A stretch of 64,000 nt of DNA from Deinococcus aerius (GTDB lineage: Bacteria > Deinococcota > Deinococci > Deinococcales > Deinococcaceae), in assembly GCF_002897375.1 (NCBI RefSeq), contig NZ_BFAG01000011.1:62001-126000 (forward strand). Direction: 5' to 3'. Below, one piece after another: positions 37,394-48,180 of this stretch. The notes beneath the pieces were generated by a model. That model saw nothing but the letters and a program-made list of their open reading frames with translations, did no database searches and was not told the DNA's origin. Within the stretch, counting starts at the first letter, position 1. Every line of letters starts with the position of its first letter. Made by a program: the position numbers and the translations under genes.

Positions 37394-38056
37394 ATGTCAA
37401 CTGGCCTCATGCCCACCCGCCTCCTGCTGATTCGGCACGCTGACTCCTGGCACAAGCGGGAGGGCATTGTGGGCGGGCCGAGGGGGGACCGGGGGTTGAC
37501 GGAGGAGGGCGTTCGGCAGGCCGAGCGGCTGCATGACCGTCTCGCCCGGCAGGGGTTGGAGGGGCAGGCGGTCTACTCGTCCCCGCTGCCCCGGTCCCTT
37601 CAGACGGCGGGAATGGCCACGCGGGACCTGAACCTGCCCCCCGTCACCCCCGACCCCGGCCTGATCTCCTGGGCGGTGCCTGACGAGGCGGACGGAATGC
37701 CCACGCGGGAATTCCAGACCCGCTACGCCACCCCCGGCGGCGTCTTTCACCCCTTCGAGTCGGTCAGCGAATCCTGGGCCTCCCTCGTCACCCGCGCCTC
37801 GCACACGCTGCTGACGCTGGCGCGGCGGCACCGGGGGCAGACCACGCTCGTCTTCACCCACGCGGAGGTCGTCAAGGCGTCCCTCGTGGCGTTCGGCAAC
37901 CTTCCCCTGCTGCCGCCCTTCGAGGTGGAGGTGAGGCCGGCGTCGGTCACGGAATGGCGGACGGGGGGCGACCCCGCCGCGTGGCCTCCGCCCTTTCTGG
38001 CCTGGACGCTGGCTCGGTGGAACGACGCCGCTCATCTGGAGGGAGGGGAGGGGTGA
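37394..38056 (+). CDS. Histidine phosphatase family protein
   Basis: 220 residues. The phosphoglycerate-mutase-like catalytic motif LLLIRHADSWHKR is near the N-terminus, with LTEEGVRQAERL, YSSPLPRSLQTA and the second histidine VFTHAEVVKA. Substrate unknown. TACCCT ends 7 nt before the ATG at 37394. The stop overlaps the GTG of the next gene, so the two are translationally coupled. Confidence 0.9.
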   Translation: MSTGLMPTRLLLIRHADSWHKREGIVGGPRGDRGLTEEGVRQAERLHDRLARQGLEGQAVYSSPLPRSLQTAGMATRDLNLPPVTPDPGLISWAVPDEADGMPTREFQTRYATPGGVFHPFESVSESWASLVTRASHTLLTLARRHRGQTTLVFTHAEVVKASLVAFGNLPLLPPFEVEVRPASVTEWRTGGDPAAWPPPFLAWTLARWNDAAHLEGGEG

Positions 38057-38769
38057 GGATTCCCGGCCTGGACCTCCCCGTCTTCCCGGATGCCGACCGG
38101 CTCACGCTTCCCTTCGCGGACGTGACGCTGGGCGGTTACCTGTGGCGGCAGCCTCATGCCGCGCCCGCCGCCCTGCTGCTGCACGGCTGGGGGCAGGACG
38201 CCTCGGACATGGCGTGCCCGGCGAGGCTTTTCCACCAGGCCGGATGGCACGCCCTGAGTCTTTCCCTGCGCGGCTGGCGCGGGTCGAGCGGGTGCGACGA
38301 CTACGGGCGCAGCGGGCCAGGGGACACCTTGCGGGTGCTGAATTGGCTCCGGGACAGGCCCGACGTGACCTCCACGGTGCTGCTCGGGTTCTCGCTGGGC
38401 GGGCTGGTGGCGCTGCTGACCGCCGTGCGGGAACATCAGGCGCGCCTGGTCGTCGCGGTCAATGCCCCCACCGACCTGCGCGGGGTGTACAAGGCCACCT
38501 CCTCCCGGATCCTGCGCCGCTCCTACGACGCCGTGCTGACGGAGGCGCAGTGGGAGGAGGGCTCGCCCATCCGCTGGGCCGGGCGGCTGCGGACCCCGGC
38601 GCGGGTGGTGGTGGGCACCCACGACGCCCTGTGTCCCCCGGCCCTGGGCCGCGAGTTCGCCCGGGCGTCGGGGGCGGGGCTGCTGGAGGTCCAGGGGATG
38701 GCCCACCTGCCGAGCGAGGCCGAGTGGGCACTCATCGTGCGGGCGGCGCTGGAGGGCGGGGCGGGGTAA
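38053..38769 (+). CDS. Alpha/beta hydrolase
   Basis: 238 residues from GTG 38053, overlapping the phosphatase stop as GTGA and preceded by [24 protein letters not shown] is the oxyanion region, LLGFSLGGLVALL carries the nucleophile, VVVGTHDALCP the acid and GMAHLPSE the histidine. It probably acts as an esterase or acyl hydrolase. The 257 bp that follow contain no gene or clear signal. Confidence 0.88.
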   Translation: MRIPGLDLPVFPDADRLTLPFADVTLGGYLWRQPHAAPAALLLHGWGQDASDMACPARLFHQAGWHALSLSLRGWRGSSGCDDYGRSGPGDTLRVLNWLRDRPDVTSTVLLGFSLGGLVALLTAVREHQARLVVAVNAPTDLRGVYKATSSRILRRSYDAVLTEAQWEEGSPIRWAGRLRTPARVVVGTHDALCPPALGREFARASGAGLLEVQGMAHLPSEAEWALIVRAALEGGAG

Positions 38770-39026
38770 GCCGAGGGAGCCCGACGTGGGACGGGGCTGG
38801 GTCCCTTCTCCCAATCTGCGCTCGCTGGGTGTGTCGTCCCCCCGCCCAGATCGGTGGGGAGGCTGTCCCGGCGGGAGGGCCGAACACGTCACCGAGGGGG
38901 AAGGCGGGGGTCGGGCACGAATCCCTTCCCACGGCCGCCACCCTGTTCAGCCTCCTCGTCTCCGGGGCCGCCGGGAGCCTCAAGGTGCCCGGTCCTCCCC
39001 CAGAGCGCTGACGACCGCGGCGCACC

Positions 39027-40229
39027 TCATCTGGGGCGGCGTGACGGGGGGGCGGCGGCGGGGGTGACCGTCGACGGCGGGAGAAGGACCTCCGCCTCCT
39101 GGCCGGGGGCCTCCCCGCCCTGAGCCGCCCGCGGGACCTCCTCCTGGCCCTGGTAGGCGCGGCTGGGCAGCCAGTAGCGCACGGCCCAGCGGTGCAGCAG
39201 CAGGGCGGCGGGACCCGCGAGCATGGCGCCCAGCGCCCCGCCGAGAGCGAGGCCCACGAGTACGGCGACGAGGAGGGCCGCCGGGGTGAGCCGGGTGGTG
39301 CGGCCCATAATCATCGGCCCCAGGATGTTGCCCCCGATCTGGTTGAGGAGGAAATACAGCCCCGCCACCAGGCCCAGCGTGAGGGGACCCTGCGGGAGGG
39401 CCAGCAGCAGCGGGGGGATGACGGCGATGATGATGCCGACGAAGGGAATCAGCCACGACAGGGCGGTGAGCAATCCCAGGGCGAGCGGGTTGGGCACCCC
39501 CAGCAGCAGCAGGCCCAGCGCGGCGAGGACCCCGACCCCCAGGCCGGTCAGGAGCAGCCCCCGGATGGCCCGGCCAAAGGACAGGCTAACATCCTCCGAC
39601 AGCCGGGCCAGGCCGGGCTGCCATTCGCGCGGAAACGCCTTCAGGAGCCCGGTGGTGATCCGGGGGTAGTCCAGGGCGAAATACAGCGCCAGCGTGAGCA
39701 GCAGGCCGATCCGCCCCAGCCACGCCAGCCAGTCGGCCAGCAGCGAGGGGCTGGAGGACAGCAGGCGGTCGAGCAGCGGGCCGATGTTGCTGACGATCTC
39801 CGCTGCCCGGTTCTGCACGTACTCGGCGAGGCGGGCCTGAAGCTGCTCGACGCCCGGCACGTCGCTGGGGTGCCGCAGCGCCCGGTCGAGGAGCTGGGTC
39901 AGGAGATCGGCGAGGGCGGGCAGGCTGTTCACGAAGCTGAGGACCTGATCCGCCAGCCGCCAGAAGAGCAGCGCCGAGACGCCGAGCAGGGCCAGGGTAA
40001 ACAGCAGCACGCCCCAGCCCCGGGCCAGCCCCCGACGTTCGAGCCAAGTCAGCGCCGGGTTGATCAGGTAGGCGATGGCGTAGGCGCCGCCCACCGTCAG
40101 CAGCACCCCGCTCAGCCGCCGCGCCAGGAGGAACAGGAGGACCAGCCCCAGCAGGTAGACGGGCAGCCGCACCTGCGGCCTGGCCCACAGGTCGTGCAGA
40201 AGCTGCGGCACGGTTCGTTTGGAGTTCAC
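39027..40229 (-). CDS. AI-2E family (PerM/YdiK-type) membrane transporter
   Basis: 400 residues from a GTG preceded by GAGGAG. About eight transmembrane helices in the AI-2E pattern: two at the N-terminus, a soluble helical stretch ([14 protein letters not shown]...), then [38 protein letters not shown] and [19 protein letters not shown], a conserved family block. Relatives export signalling molecules or act as sodium/proton antiporters; the substrate is open. Confidence 0.9.
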   Translation of the reverse strand: MNSKRTVPQLLHDLWARPQVRLPVYLLGLVLLFLLARRLSGVLLTVGGAYAIAYLINPALTWLERRGLARGWGVLLFTLALLGVSALLFWRLADQVLSFVNSLPALADLLTQLLDRALRHPSDVPGVEQLQARLAEYVQNRAAEIVSNIGPLLDRLLSSSPSLLADWLAWLGRIGLLLTLALYFALDYPRITTGLLKAFPREWQPGLARLSEDVSLSFGRAIRGLLLTGLGVGVLAALGLLLLGVPNPLALGLLTALSWLIPFVGIIIAVIPPLLLALPQGPLTLGLVAGLYFLLNQIGGNILGPMIMGRTTRLTPAALLVAVLVGLALGGALGAMLAGPAALLLHRWAVRYWLPSRAYQGQEEVPRAAQGGEAPGQEAEVLLPPSTVTPAAAPPSRRPR

Positions 40230-40426
40230 GGCGGCTCCTCGGCGGGGATGATTCGGGGGCGGGGTGTACCTCAGCATTATGCGGCCCCAGGCGCGTTCGG
40301 GGCGGCGAGGGACCCTGCCCCCGTCCCGCCCAGCGGAGCGAGGTCGCGGGTCACCGGGACCCCGCCGCGGGTCCGCCCCGTCCTGGGTCGCCCACCCCGC
40401 CGTTCGCCCGCGCTACCCTGTCCCCC

Positions 40427-41659
40427 ATGCCGGAAGCTCTCCTCACGCTGGATATCGAAAAACTCGTCGCCGGGGGGATGGGCCTCTCACGGGACGAGTC
40501 CGGCGTGGTCCTCGTGCGCGGGGCGCTGCCGGGCGAGCGGGTCGTGGCCGCGGTGCGGGCGGGCCGCGGCGTGCGCCAGGGCGTGACCCGCGAGGTGCTG
40601 GCGCCCAGCCCCGACCGGGTGGAGGCCCCCGACCTCCCCACCGTGGACCTCGCGCACGCCGCCTACCCGGCGCAGCTCGCCTACAAACGCGGCTTCGTGG
40701 CGGAGGCCCTGACCCGCATCGCCAAGCTGCGGCACCCCGTGGCGGAGACGGTGCCCAGCCCGCGCGAGTGGCACTACCGCAACACGGCGCAGTACCTCGT
40801 GACCCCGGGGGGCCTCGCCTACCGGGAGCGCCGGGGCCGCGACCCGCAGCCCGTGGGCCAGGACCCGCTGGTGATGGAGGCGGTCCAGGCGGTGATGGAC
40901 CGCCTGGACCCCGAGCGGCTGGACCCCGCCACCGAAGTCGCCTTCCGCGCCAGCCGCCTGACGGGCGAGGTGGTCGCCGCGCTCATCGGGGCGGGCGAGC
41001 CGAGGGTGTTCCTGCGGGCCTCCGATCATCTCATGGACGCGGGGGTCGTCGGGGTCAGCCTCGCGCAGCCCTCCGGGAAGAGGTTCGGGGCGGGCGTCCG
41101 CCTGATCGCGGGCGAGGCCGAGATTCAGGAGCAGTTCGGGCGGGTGCGGGTGGGGGTCACGGCGACGGGCTTCGCGCAGGTCAACCCCGAGGCGGCGGGG
41201 CTGGCGTACATCCACGCGGCGGAACTCGCCGGGAGCGGGCTGCACGCGGTGGACCTCTACGGGGGCTCGGGCGCCATCGGGCGGCACCTCGCGCCCCACT
41301 TCACCCGTGTGACCGTGCTGGACACGGCGGCTGAGGCCTTGAGCCGCGGGCGGCAGGCGGTCGCCCAGGGCGGTGAGCGCAACGTGACCTTCCGCAGCGG
41401 CGACGCCTCGCGCTTCGGCGAGCTGGGCACCGACGTGATCGTGGTGGACCCACCCCGCGCGGGCCTGGACGAGGAGGTGCGCGACCACATTCACGCGAGT
41501 ACCGCCGACCGCCTGGTGTACGTGAGCTGCGACCCGGCGACCTGGGCGCGCGACGTGGGCGACCTCACCCGGCGGGGCTGGCGGCTGGGCTCGGTCACGC
41601 CCCACGACTTCTACCCCCAGACGAGCCACGTGGAAGTGGTCAGCGTCCTCGACCGCTGA
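40427..41659 (+). CDS. TrmA/RlmD-family RNA (uracil-5-)-methyltransferase without Fe-S cysteines
   Basis: 410 residues. A TRAM domain is N-terminal ([19 protein letters not shown]...). The SAM-binding methyltransferase domain has [32 protein letters not shown] and the catalytic [11 protein letters not shown]. The only cysteine in the protein is the catalytic one; the usual four iron-sulfur cysteines are missing ([14 protein letters not shown] at the expected place). The target, tRNA T54 or 23S rRNA, cannot be decided. TACCCT ends 7 nt before the ATG. Confidence 0.9.
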   Translation: MPEALLTLDIEKLVAGGMGLSRDESGVVLVRGALPGERVVAAVRAGRGVRQGVTREVLAPSPDRVEAPDLPTVDLAHAAYPAQLAYKRGFVAEALTRIAKLRHPVAETVPSPREWHYRNTAQYLVTPGGLAYRERRGRDPQPVGQDPLVMEAVQAVMDRLDPERLDPATEVAFRASRLTGEVVAALIGAGEPRVFLRASDHLMDAGVVGVSLAQPSGKRFGAGVRLIAGEAEIQEQFGRVRVGVTATGFAQVNPEAAGLAYIHAAELAGSGLHAVDLYGGSGAIGRHLAPHFTRVTVLDTAAEALSRGRQAVAQGGERNVTFRSGDASRFGELGTDVIVVDPPRAGLDEEVRDHIHASTADRLVYVSCDPATWARDVGDLTRRGWRLGSVTPHDFYPQTSHVEVVSVLDR

Positions 41660-41680
41660 GGCGTGGGCCTAGACTGGGCC

Positions 41681-42121
41681 ATGCCCTACCTGCGCGTCAC
41701 CTGCCCCCCGCTGCCCGCCGAGCGCAAGCGCCACATCGCCGGGCAACTGACCGAGGCGGTGAACCTCCTCTTCTTCTCGCCCCGTGGCGGCCCCACCCGC
41801 GAGGAATTGCGGGAGCGCACGACCATTCACTTCACCGAGTACGGCGGGGACGACCTGTACATCGGGGGGCGCTCCAGCGGCGAGCGCGGCGTGACTGACC
41901 TGACGGTGGAATTGTCCGACTGGAACATGGGCGTGTGCCAGCAGCGGCGGGTGGCGCGGCACCTCACCCCCCTGCTCGCCCGGCTGTTCGGGGTGAAGGA
42001 CCCGGACAACGTCAACCTCCGCTTCCACTCCTACCCGCCCACGGCCTTTGCCGCCGGGGGCCGCCTCCTCGCCGACCGGGTGCCCCGGATCGGTCAGGCG
42101 ATGAAAAAGCTTCAGGGTTGA
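41681..42121 (+). CDS. Tautomerase-superfamily protein
   Basis: 146 residues. After the initiator Met comes Pro ([20 protein letters not shown]), as needed for the catalytic N-terminal proline. Two beta-alpha-beta units are visible, one ending near [17 protein letters not shown] and a second from [10 protein letters not shown] to [15 protein letters not shown], like MIF/CHMI-type fused dimers. TAGACT ends 5 nt before the ATG. Substrate unknown. Confidence 0.75.
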   Translation: MPYLRVTCPPLPAERKRHIAGQLTEAVNLLFFSPRGGPTREELRERTTIHFTEYGGDDLYIGGRSSGERGVTDLTVELSDWNMGVCQQRRVARHLTPLLARLFGVKDPDNVNLRFHSYPPTAFAAGGRLLADRVPRIGQAMKKLQG

Positions 42122-42155
42122 CGGAAGCGCCCACCCGGGCTGCTACCCTCCTCCC

Positions 42156-43421
42156 ATGCTGGACGTTCTGGTGATCGGCGCGGGCCTCGCGGGCCTGACG
42201 GCGGCGCGCGTGCTGACGCGGGCGGGGCGGCGCGTGCGCGTGCTGGAGGCGGCGGGGGTCGGCGGGCGCCTGACGACCCGGGTGGTGGACGGCTACACGC
42301 TCGACGCGGGGTATCAGGTGATCTTCCCGGCATACCCGGCGCTGCGGCGGCACCTTGATTTTGGCGCGCTCGACCTCGTCCAGATTCCCTCGGCGGCGGT
42401 GATCCGCTGGGGGGCGCGGGCGGAGGTGCTGGGTGACCCCCTCCGCGACCCGGGCAGCCTGCCGGGCTCGCTGACTTCGCGGGCACTCACCCTGGGGGAC
42501 AAGCTGCGGGTGGCCCGTCTGGTCGCTCAGCTCCGCGCCCCCTCCCCGCACTCCCTGCTCAACGGCCCCGACGAGACGACGGAGAGTTACCTGCGGCGCC
42601 AGGGCTTCAGCGAGGGGGCCATCGACGCCTTCTTCCGCCCCTTTTTCGGGGGCATCTTCCTGCGGCGCGACCTGGGTGCGAGCGCGCGGCTCTTCCGCTA
42701 CTACTTCCGCATGCTGGTGGACGGCGGCACGGCCCTGCCCCGCCGCGGGGTGGGGGAGATCCCGGCCCAGCTCGCCCGGGACCTGGACGTGACGACCGGC
42801 GTGCGCGTCACCCGCCTCCTGCCGCACCCGGAGAATGGGCATGTCACCGCCGTCACCTCCGCCGGGGAGATCGACGCCCGCTCGGTGATCGTCGCCACCG
42901 ACCCGGGCACCGCGCAGGCATTGACGGGGGAACCCGTGTCGCGCGGGAGCCTGGGCAGCACGTACCTGTACTACGCCTCGGCCACCGCGCTCGACCGCCA
43001 GCCCCGCCTCCTGCTGAATGCGGAGGACGGGCTGATCAACAATGCCCAGTGGGTCAGCAACGTCATCCCCGAGCGGGCCCCGGCGGGGGAGCACCTCCTC
43101 ACCGTCTCGGTCCTGGGCCTGCCCGACCTCGACGACGATTCACTGGACGCCCGGGTGCGCGGCGAGCTGAGCCGCTGGTACGGGGCGGGCGCAGGCGGTT
43201 TGCGGACCCTGGGCATCGAGCGCATCCACCACGCCCAGTACCCGCAGCCCCCCGAGTACGCCGCGACCCTGCCCGGCCACGCCACCGGTCTCCCCGGCGT
43301 CCTCCTCGCGTCCGAGGTCACCGCGTCGAGCAGCATCCAGGGCGCGATGGAAAGCGGGGAGAAGGCGGCGGCGATCCTCCTCGGGGACCTCTCGGGCATG
43401 AGCCGCCCGCGCGGGGCGTGA
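42156..43421 (+). CDS. FAD-dependent amine-oxidase/phytoene-desaturase-like protein
   Basis: 421 residues. [20 protein letters not shown] is the FAD-binding Rossmann motif, followed by [20 protein letters not shown], the usual second block. [11 protein letters not shown] and the C-terminal [20 protein letters not shown] match the NAD(P)/FAD-dependent carotenoid/protoporphyrinogen-oxidase superfamily. It is not one of the standard crt genes by context. TACCCT ends 6 nt before the ATG. Confidence 0.87.
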   Translation: MLDVLVIGAGLAGLTAARVLTRAGRRVRVLEAAGVGGRLTTRVVDGYTLDAGYQVIFPAYPALRRHLDFGALDLVQIPSAAVIRWGARAEVLGDPLRDPGSLPGSLTSRALTLGDKLRVARLVAQLRAPSPHSLLNGPDETTESYLRRQGFSEGAIDAFFRPFFGGIFLRRDLGASARLFRYYFRMLVDGGTALPRRGVGEIPAQLARDLDVTTGVRVTRLLPHPENGHVTAVTSAGEIDARSVIVATDPGTAQALTGEPVSRGSLGSTYLYYASATALDRQPRLLLNAEDGLINNAQWVSNVIPERAPAGEHLLTVSVLGLPDLDDDSLDARVRGELSRWYGAGAGGLRTLGIERIHHAQYPQPPEYAATLPGHATGLPGVLLASEVTASSSIQGAMESGEKAAAILLGDLSGMSRPRGA

Positions 43422-43447
43422 GAAGCGCCCGCCCTATCCTGTCTTCC

Positions 43448-44071
43448 ATGACCGCCCACCTCGACCACCTCGTCGTCGCCGCCCGCACGCTGGAGGAGGG
43501 CCGCGCGTGGCTGGAGGGGCGCCTGAACGTTCCGGCGCAGCCCGGCGGCGAGCACGAGCGGTTCGGCACCCACAACGTCCTGCTCTCGCTCGGCCCCGCG
43601 GCGTACCTGGAGGTCATTGCGGTGAATCCACAGGCCCCTGCCCCGGAGCGCCCGCGCTGGTTCGGCCTCGACACGCCCGAAATGCGCGAGCGGCTGGAGG
43701 ACGGCCCGCTGCTGATCCACTGGGTCGCGCGGGTGCCTGACCTGGACGGCTTGGACCTCGCCCCCTTCGGCGAGCCGCTCGACCTCGCCCGCGGCGAGAA
43801 CCGCTGGACGCTCACCGTGCCGGGGGACGGCTCCCTACCCGGGGGCGGCGTGCGCCCCAGCCTGATCCGCTGGCACACCCCATCCCCGCCCACGCGCCTC
43901 CCCGACGCGGGCGTGCGCCTCCTGACCCTGCGCCTGGGGACTCCCGACCCCGACGGTTTGCGGAACGTCCTGAACACGCTCAACCTCGTGGGCGAGGTGG
44001 AGGTTTACGAGGCGCCGCAGCCCGAACTCGTGGCGATGCTGGAGACGCCGGAGGGCCCAGTGACCCTGTGA
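43448..44071 (+). CDS. VOC-superfamily protein (glyoxalase-like domain)
   Basis: 207 residues opening [22 protein letters not shown] with [20 protein letters not shown], the PF13468-type glyoxalase-like layout. Metal ligands H and E are visible in the first module. TATCCT ends 7 nt before the ATG. Its stop overlaps the GTG of the next gene. Confidence 0.85.
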   Translation: MTAHLDHLVVAARTLEEGRAWLEGRLNVPAQPGGEHERFGTHNVLLSLGPAAYLEVIAVNPQAPAPERPRWFGLDTPEMRERLEDGPLLIHWVARVPDLDGLDLAPFGEPLDLARGENRWTLTVPGDGSLPGGGVRPSLIRWHTPSPPTRLPDAGVRLLTLRLGTPDPDGLRNVLNTLNLVGEVEVYEAPQPELVAMLETPEGPVTL

Positions 44072-44841
44072 GGGAAGTGGCGCCCCCGTTCATCCCCGAG
44101 GTCCGCGCGATGCTCGACGCGTTGCTGCCGGGAGTTCAAGCCGCGCTGGGTCCTGGCCTCGTGGGCCTGTACCTGCGCGGCTCACTCGCCCTGGGCGACT
44201 TCGACCCGGTCACGAGCGACATCGACTTCCTCGCCGTGACCGAACGGCCCGTCACGGGGGAGCAGTTCGCCGCCCTGGCCAAGTTGCACGAGAGGCTGGC
44301 GACCCTTCCGAACCCCTACGCGCACCACCTGGAGGGTTCTTACATCGACCGCGCGGCCCTGCGCCGCTTCGGCCCGGATGAGCGGCGGCACCCGTCCATG
44401 GGGCCGGATTGGTCGTTCGACTGGGGCGACCACGGCGCGGACTGGGTGCTGGAACGCTGGATCGTCCGCGAGCGGGGGGTGACCCTCCTGGGGCCGGACC
44501 CGAAGACGCTGATCGAGCCCATCACGCCGTCCGAACTCAGGACCGCCGTGCGGGAGCAACTGCGCTGGTGGGCGGCATTGCCGGATAGGCCTAACTGGCT
44601 CCGGCGCCGCAGCTATCAGGCCTTCGCCGTCGAGACGATGTGCCGCGCGCACCTCACCCTGCGGACGGGCGAGTTGCCGAGCAAGCCGCAGGCCGTCGCC
44701 TGGGCGCTGGGGGCCTTGCCGGAGGAATGGCGCCCGCTCATCGAACGTTCGAGGCTCTGGCGCGAGGACGAAACGCCGGACCCGGACACGTTGCCGGAGG
44801 TGATGCGCTTCGTCCGCTGGGCGGCAGAAACGGCTTCCTGA
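44068..44841 (+). CDS. Nucleotidyltransferase (aminoglycoside adenylyltransferase-like)
   Basis: 257 residues. [20 protein letters not shown] followed by DFLAV is the GS-x-DxD polymerase-beta-type nucleotidyltransferase motif. The helical C-terminal domain ([20 protein letters not shown]) resembles AadA-like DUF4111. Drug modification is possible but unproven; a chromosomal housekeeping role is equally likely. The GTG start overlaps the VOC stop (GTGA). Confidence 0.85.
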   Translation: MREVAPPFIPEVRAMLDALLPGVQAALGPGLVGLYLRGSLALGDFDPVTSDIDFLAVTERPVTGEQFAALAKLHERLATLPNPYAHHLEGSYIDRAALRRFGPDERRHPSMGPDWSFDWGDHGADWVLERWIVRERGVTLLGPDPKTLIEPITPSELRTAVREQLRWWAALPDRPNWLRRRSYQAFAVETMCRAHLTLRTGELPSKPQAVAWALGALPEEWRPLIERSRLWREDETPDPDTLPEVMRFVRWAAETAS

Positions 44842-44855
44842 CGGCCCTGGCCTCT

Positions 44856-45497
<642 letters not shown>

Positions 45498-45568
45498 TCC
45501 CCCAGTCTGACCCAAAAGGGGAGGGGCCACCGGGAGCGTTCCCCCAGTGGCCCCAGTCCCCGAGTTCC

Positions 45569-46588
<1,020 letters not shown>

Positions 46589-46620
46589 TTCCACGCCTCC
46601 TTCAAGAACTGTGTATGCCG

Positions 46621-46671
46621 AAAAAAGGCCGCCGCGCAGGAGTTGCGGGCGGCTCAGACGCGAAGCCGCCC
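46621..46671 (-). promoter_or_regulatory. Transcription attenuator in the asd leader (antiterminator and terminator hairpins)
   Basis: On the minus strand, arm A GGGCGGC (46671-46665) can pair with arm B GCCGCCC (46653-46647) around an 11-nt loop. Arm B extended to GCCGCCCGC can instead pair with arm C GCGCGGCGGC (46637-46628), six pairs, a one-base bulge and three more around AACTCCT; arm C is followed by C and then T6 (46626-46621). The two hairpins share arm B and are mutually exclusive. Arm A begins in the stop codon of the leader peptide, so a ribosome finishing the peptide would mask it. Confidence 0.75.
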
Positions 46672-46700
46672 TACGGGGTGGTCGTCAGGGGGCGGCGCAT
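46671..46700 (-). CDS. Threonine-rich leader peptide of asd
   Basis: Ten codons: ATG CGC CGC CCC CTG, then ACG ACC ACC, CCG, TAG (M-R-R-P-L-T-T-T-P). The ATG is 6 nt after the -10, so it should be the very 5' end of the mRNA and be translated without a ribosome site. Three consecutive threonine codons precede the antiterminator arm, the logic of thr-operon leader peptides. Too short for coding statistics; support comes from geometry and context. Confidence 0.65.
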   Translation of the reverse strand: MRRPLTTTP

Positions 46701-46706
46701 GGGGGC

Positions 46707-46735
46707 AAGGTACCCGCCGGGGGCCGGGGGGTCAA
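46707..46735 (-). promoter_or_regulatory. asd promoter
   Basis: On the minus strand TTGACC (46735-46730), a 17-bp spacer, TACCTT (46712-46707), then 6 nt to the leader ATG. This is one of the best -35/-10 pairs in the window. Confidence 0.8.
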
Positions 46736-46757
46736 GGGGCCAGGCTAGGGGAGGGCC

Positions 46758-47057
46758 TCACCGTTTCTTGCGGAGGAAGGTCAGCCAGCCCGCCCGCTCG
46801 GCCCGCCCGGCGGGGGCGATGTCGCTCATCTTGATCTCGGCCTCGGGGTGGGGGGCCATCTCCCAGTTCCCGGAGACGAGGATCATGCCGCCGTAGCGCC
46901 CCGCCGCGTACAGGGCGTGGGCATGTTCCTGCTCCTCGGTGAGGGCGCGGGGGTCGGCCAGGGCTTCGAGCATCGCCTGAAGGCTGTCGTCCTCACAGGT
47001 CCAGCACCCCCTCGAAAAGGTGGCTTCTTGACCGTAAATGCGAATCCTGACCGGCAT
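46758..47057 (-). CDS. Hypothetical protein, 99 residues
   Basis: It opens [21 protein letters not shown] with a CxxC, followed by helices ([20 protein letters not shown]) and [21 protein letters not shown]; the C-terminus is basic (FLRKKR). No family recognised. GGGAG precedes the ATG. It ends 22 bp before the asd -35. Confidence 0.65.
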   Translation of the reverse strand: MPVRIRIYGQEATFSRGCWTCEDDSLQAMLEALADPRALTEEQEHAHALYAAGRYGGMILVSGNWEMAPHPEAEIKMSDIAPAGRAERAGWLTFLRKKR

Positions 47058-47479
47058 GGACGCTCCCGGGCCGAACGGGCTGATCACCGTCCGGGCTTGT
47101 CAGTTGTCTTGACCCGCCCAGCATAGCGCACGGTGGAAGGGGGCTGGTGATCCGTGTCCTCCACCCCCAGCAGGCGCAAGGTCGGATTTTGGCCGGTCTG
47201 GCTGCGTTCGATCCCTCAGTCCGCCTCGCCGACAGCTCCCCTGGGAACGCTTGAGGCGACATGAGGAGTTGGGCGGGGCGGCCTTCCCGGCGGCTGGCAC
47301 GAGGGCGAGCTATGCTCGCCACCCCCTCCCCCGCAAGCGGGGAGAAAGAGTCCTCATCCCACACGGTGTTTTCCGTATTGCACATCAGGCGTTAGGAGGG
47401 GAGCCAGGTCCGTCCTTGACCCTCCGGGGGCCCGAGCCTGTTGCCTCCCCCCAGCTCGCAACTTCGCGCTCGCCCCGCC
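47058..47479. other. 422-bp intergenic region with hairpins
   Basis: No convincing gene. Two adjacent palindromes lie at about 47301-47345 (GGGCGAGC-TAT-GCTCGCC and CTCCCCC-GCAA-GCGGGGAG). A minus-strand TATGCT near 47122-47127 could be the -10 of the 99-residue gene. Confidence 0.45.
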
Positions 47480-48073
47480 TCACCCCTTCTGGCCCAGCCG
47501 CCGCTCGTTTCCGGCCTGAAGGCGGGTGATGTTGTCGCGGTGCTGCCAGGTCAGGAGCGCGGCGAGAAAGGCGACCGTCAGGATCAGCCAGCCCGGGCGG
47601 GCGAGGGCCGCGGCCAGCGTCACGGCGGTCAGCGCCCCCAGGATGCTGCCCGCGCTCACGAAGCGGGTGAGCCAGATGCAGGCCGTCCCGACCACGAAGG
47701 CGCCGCCGCCCACCACCGGGTCCACGGCGGCCATCGTGCCGAAGCTGGTCGCCACGCCCTTGCCGCCGCGCCAGCCCAGGAAGGGGCTGAAGTTGTGGCC
47801 CAGCACGGCGGCCACGCCGCACAGGGCGCAGAGGGCGGGGTCCAGGCCCAGCGCCCTTCCCAGCCACACGGCGAGCGCCCCCTTGAGCATGTCGAACAGC
47901 GCCACGACGAGGGCGGGGCCGCTCCCCAGGGCGCGCAGCACGTTGGTGGCGCCGCTGTTGCCGCTGCCCACCTTGCGGATATCCACCCCGCGCCCCCGCG
48001 CCACCCAGGCGGCGGCGGGGATCGAGCCGATCAGGTAGGCGGCGAGCACGGCGAGGGCGGCGAGCAGGATCAC
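47480..48073 (-). CDS. plsY: Acyl-phosphate glycerol-3-phosphate acyltransferase
   Basis: 197 residues, about five membrane helices. [15 protein letters not shown], the GSGNSGATN loop, [20 protein letters not shown] and the RLQAGNERR tail are PlsY hallmarks. It acylates glycerol-3-phosphate with acyl-phosphate to begin phospholipid synthesis. It starts at GTG with TACAAT 7 nt upstream on the minus strand. Confidence 0.95.
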   Translation of the reverse strand: MILLAALAVLAAYLIGSIPAAAWVARGRGVDIRKVGSGNSGATNVLRALGSGPALVVALFDMLKGALAVWLGRALGLDPALCALCGVAAVLGHNFSPFLGWRGGKGVATSFGTMAAVDPVVGGGAFVVGTACIWLTRFVSAGSILGALTAVTLAAALARPGWLILTVAFLAALLTWQHRDNITRLQAGNERRLGQKG

Positions 48074-48180
48074 GGCCCTGATTGTAGGGGCTGCGGGGCC
48101 GCCCCCGACCCGCCCACCTCATGAACTTCCCGTCAGCCGTTGTCACGTCCCGGTAAGAAGAGCGCCGTTAGGGTGGGGAC

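Noticed and set aside
38770..39026. Possible small gene in the gap between the hydrolase and the AI-2E transporter gene
   Set aside because: Frames present are Arg/Pro-rich without start signals or motifs; treated as non-coding.
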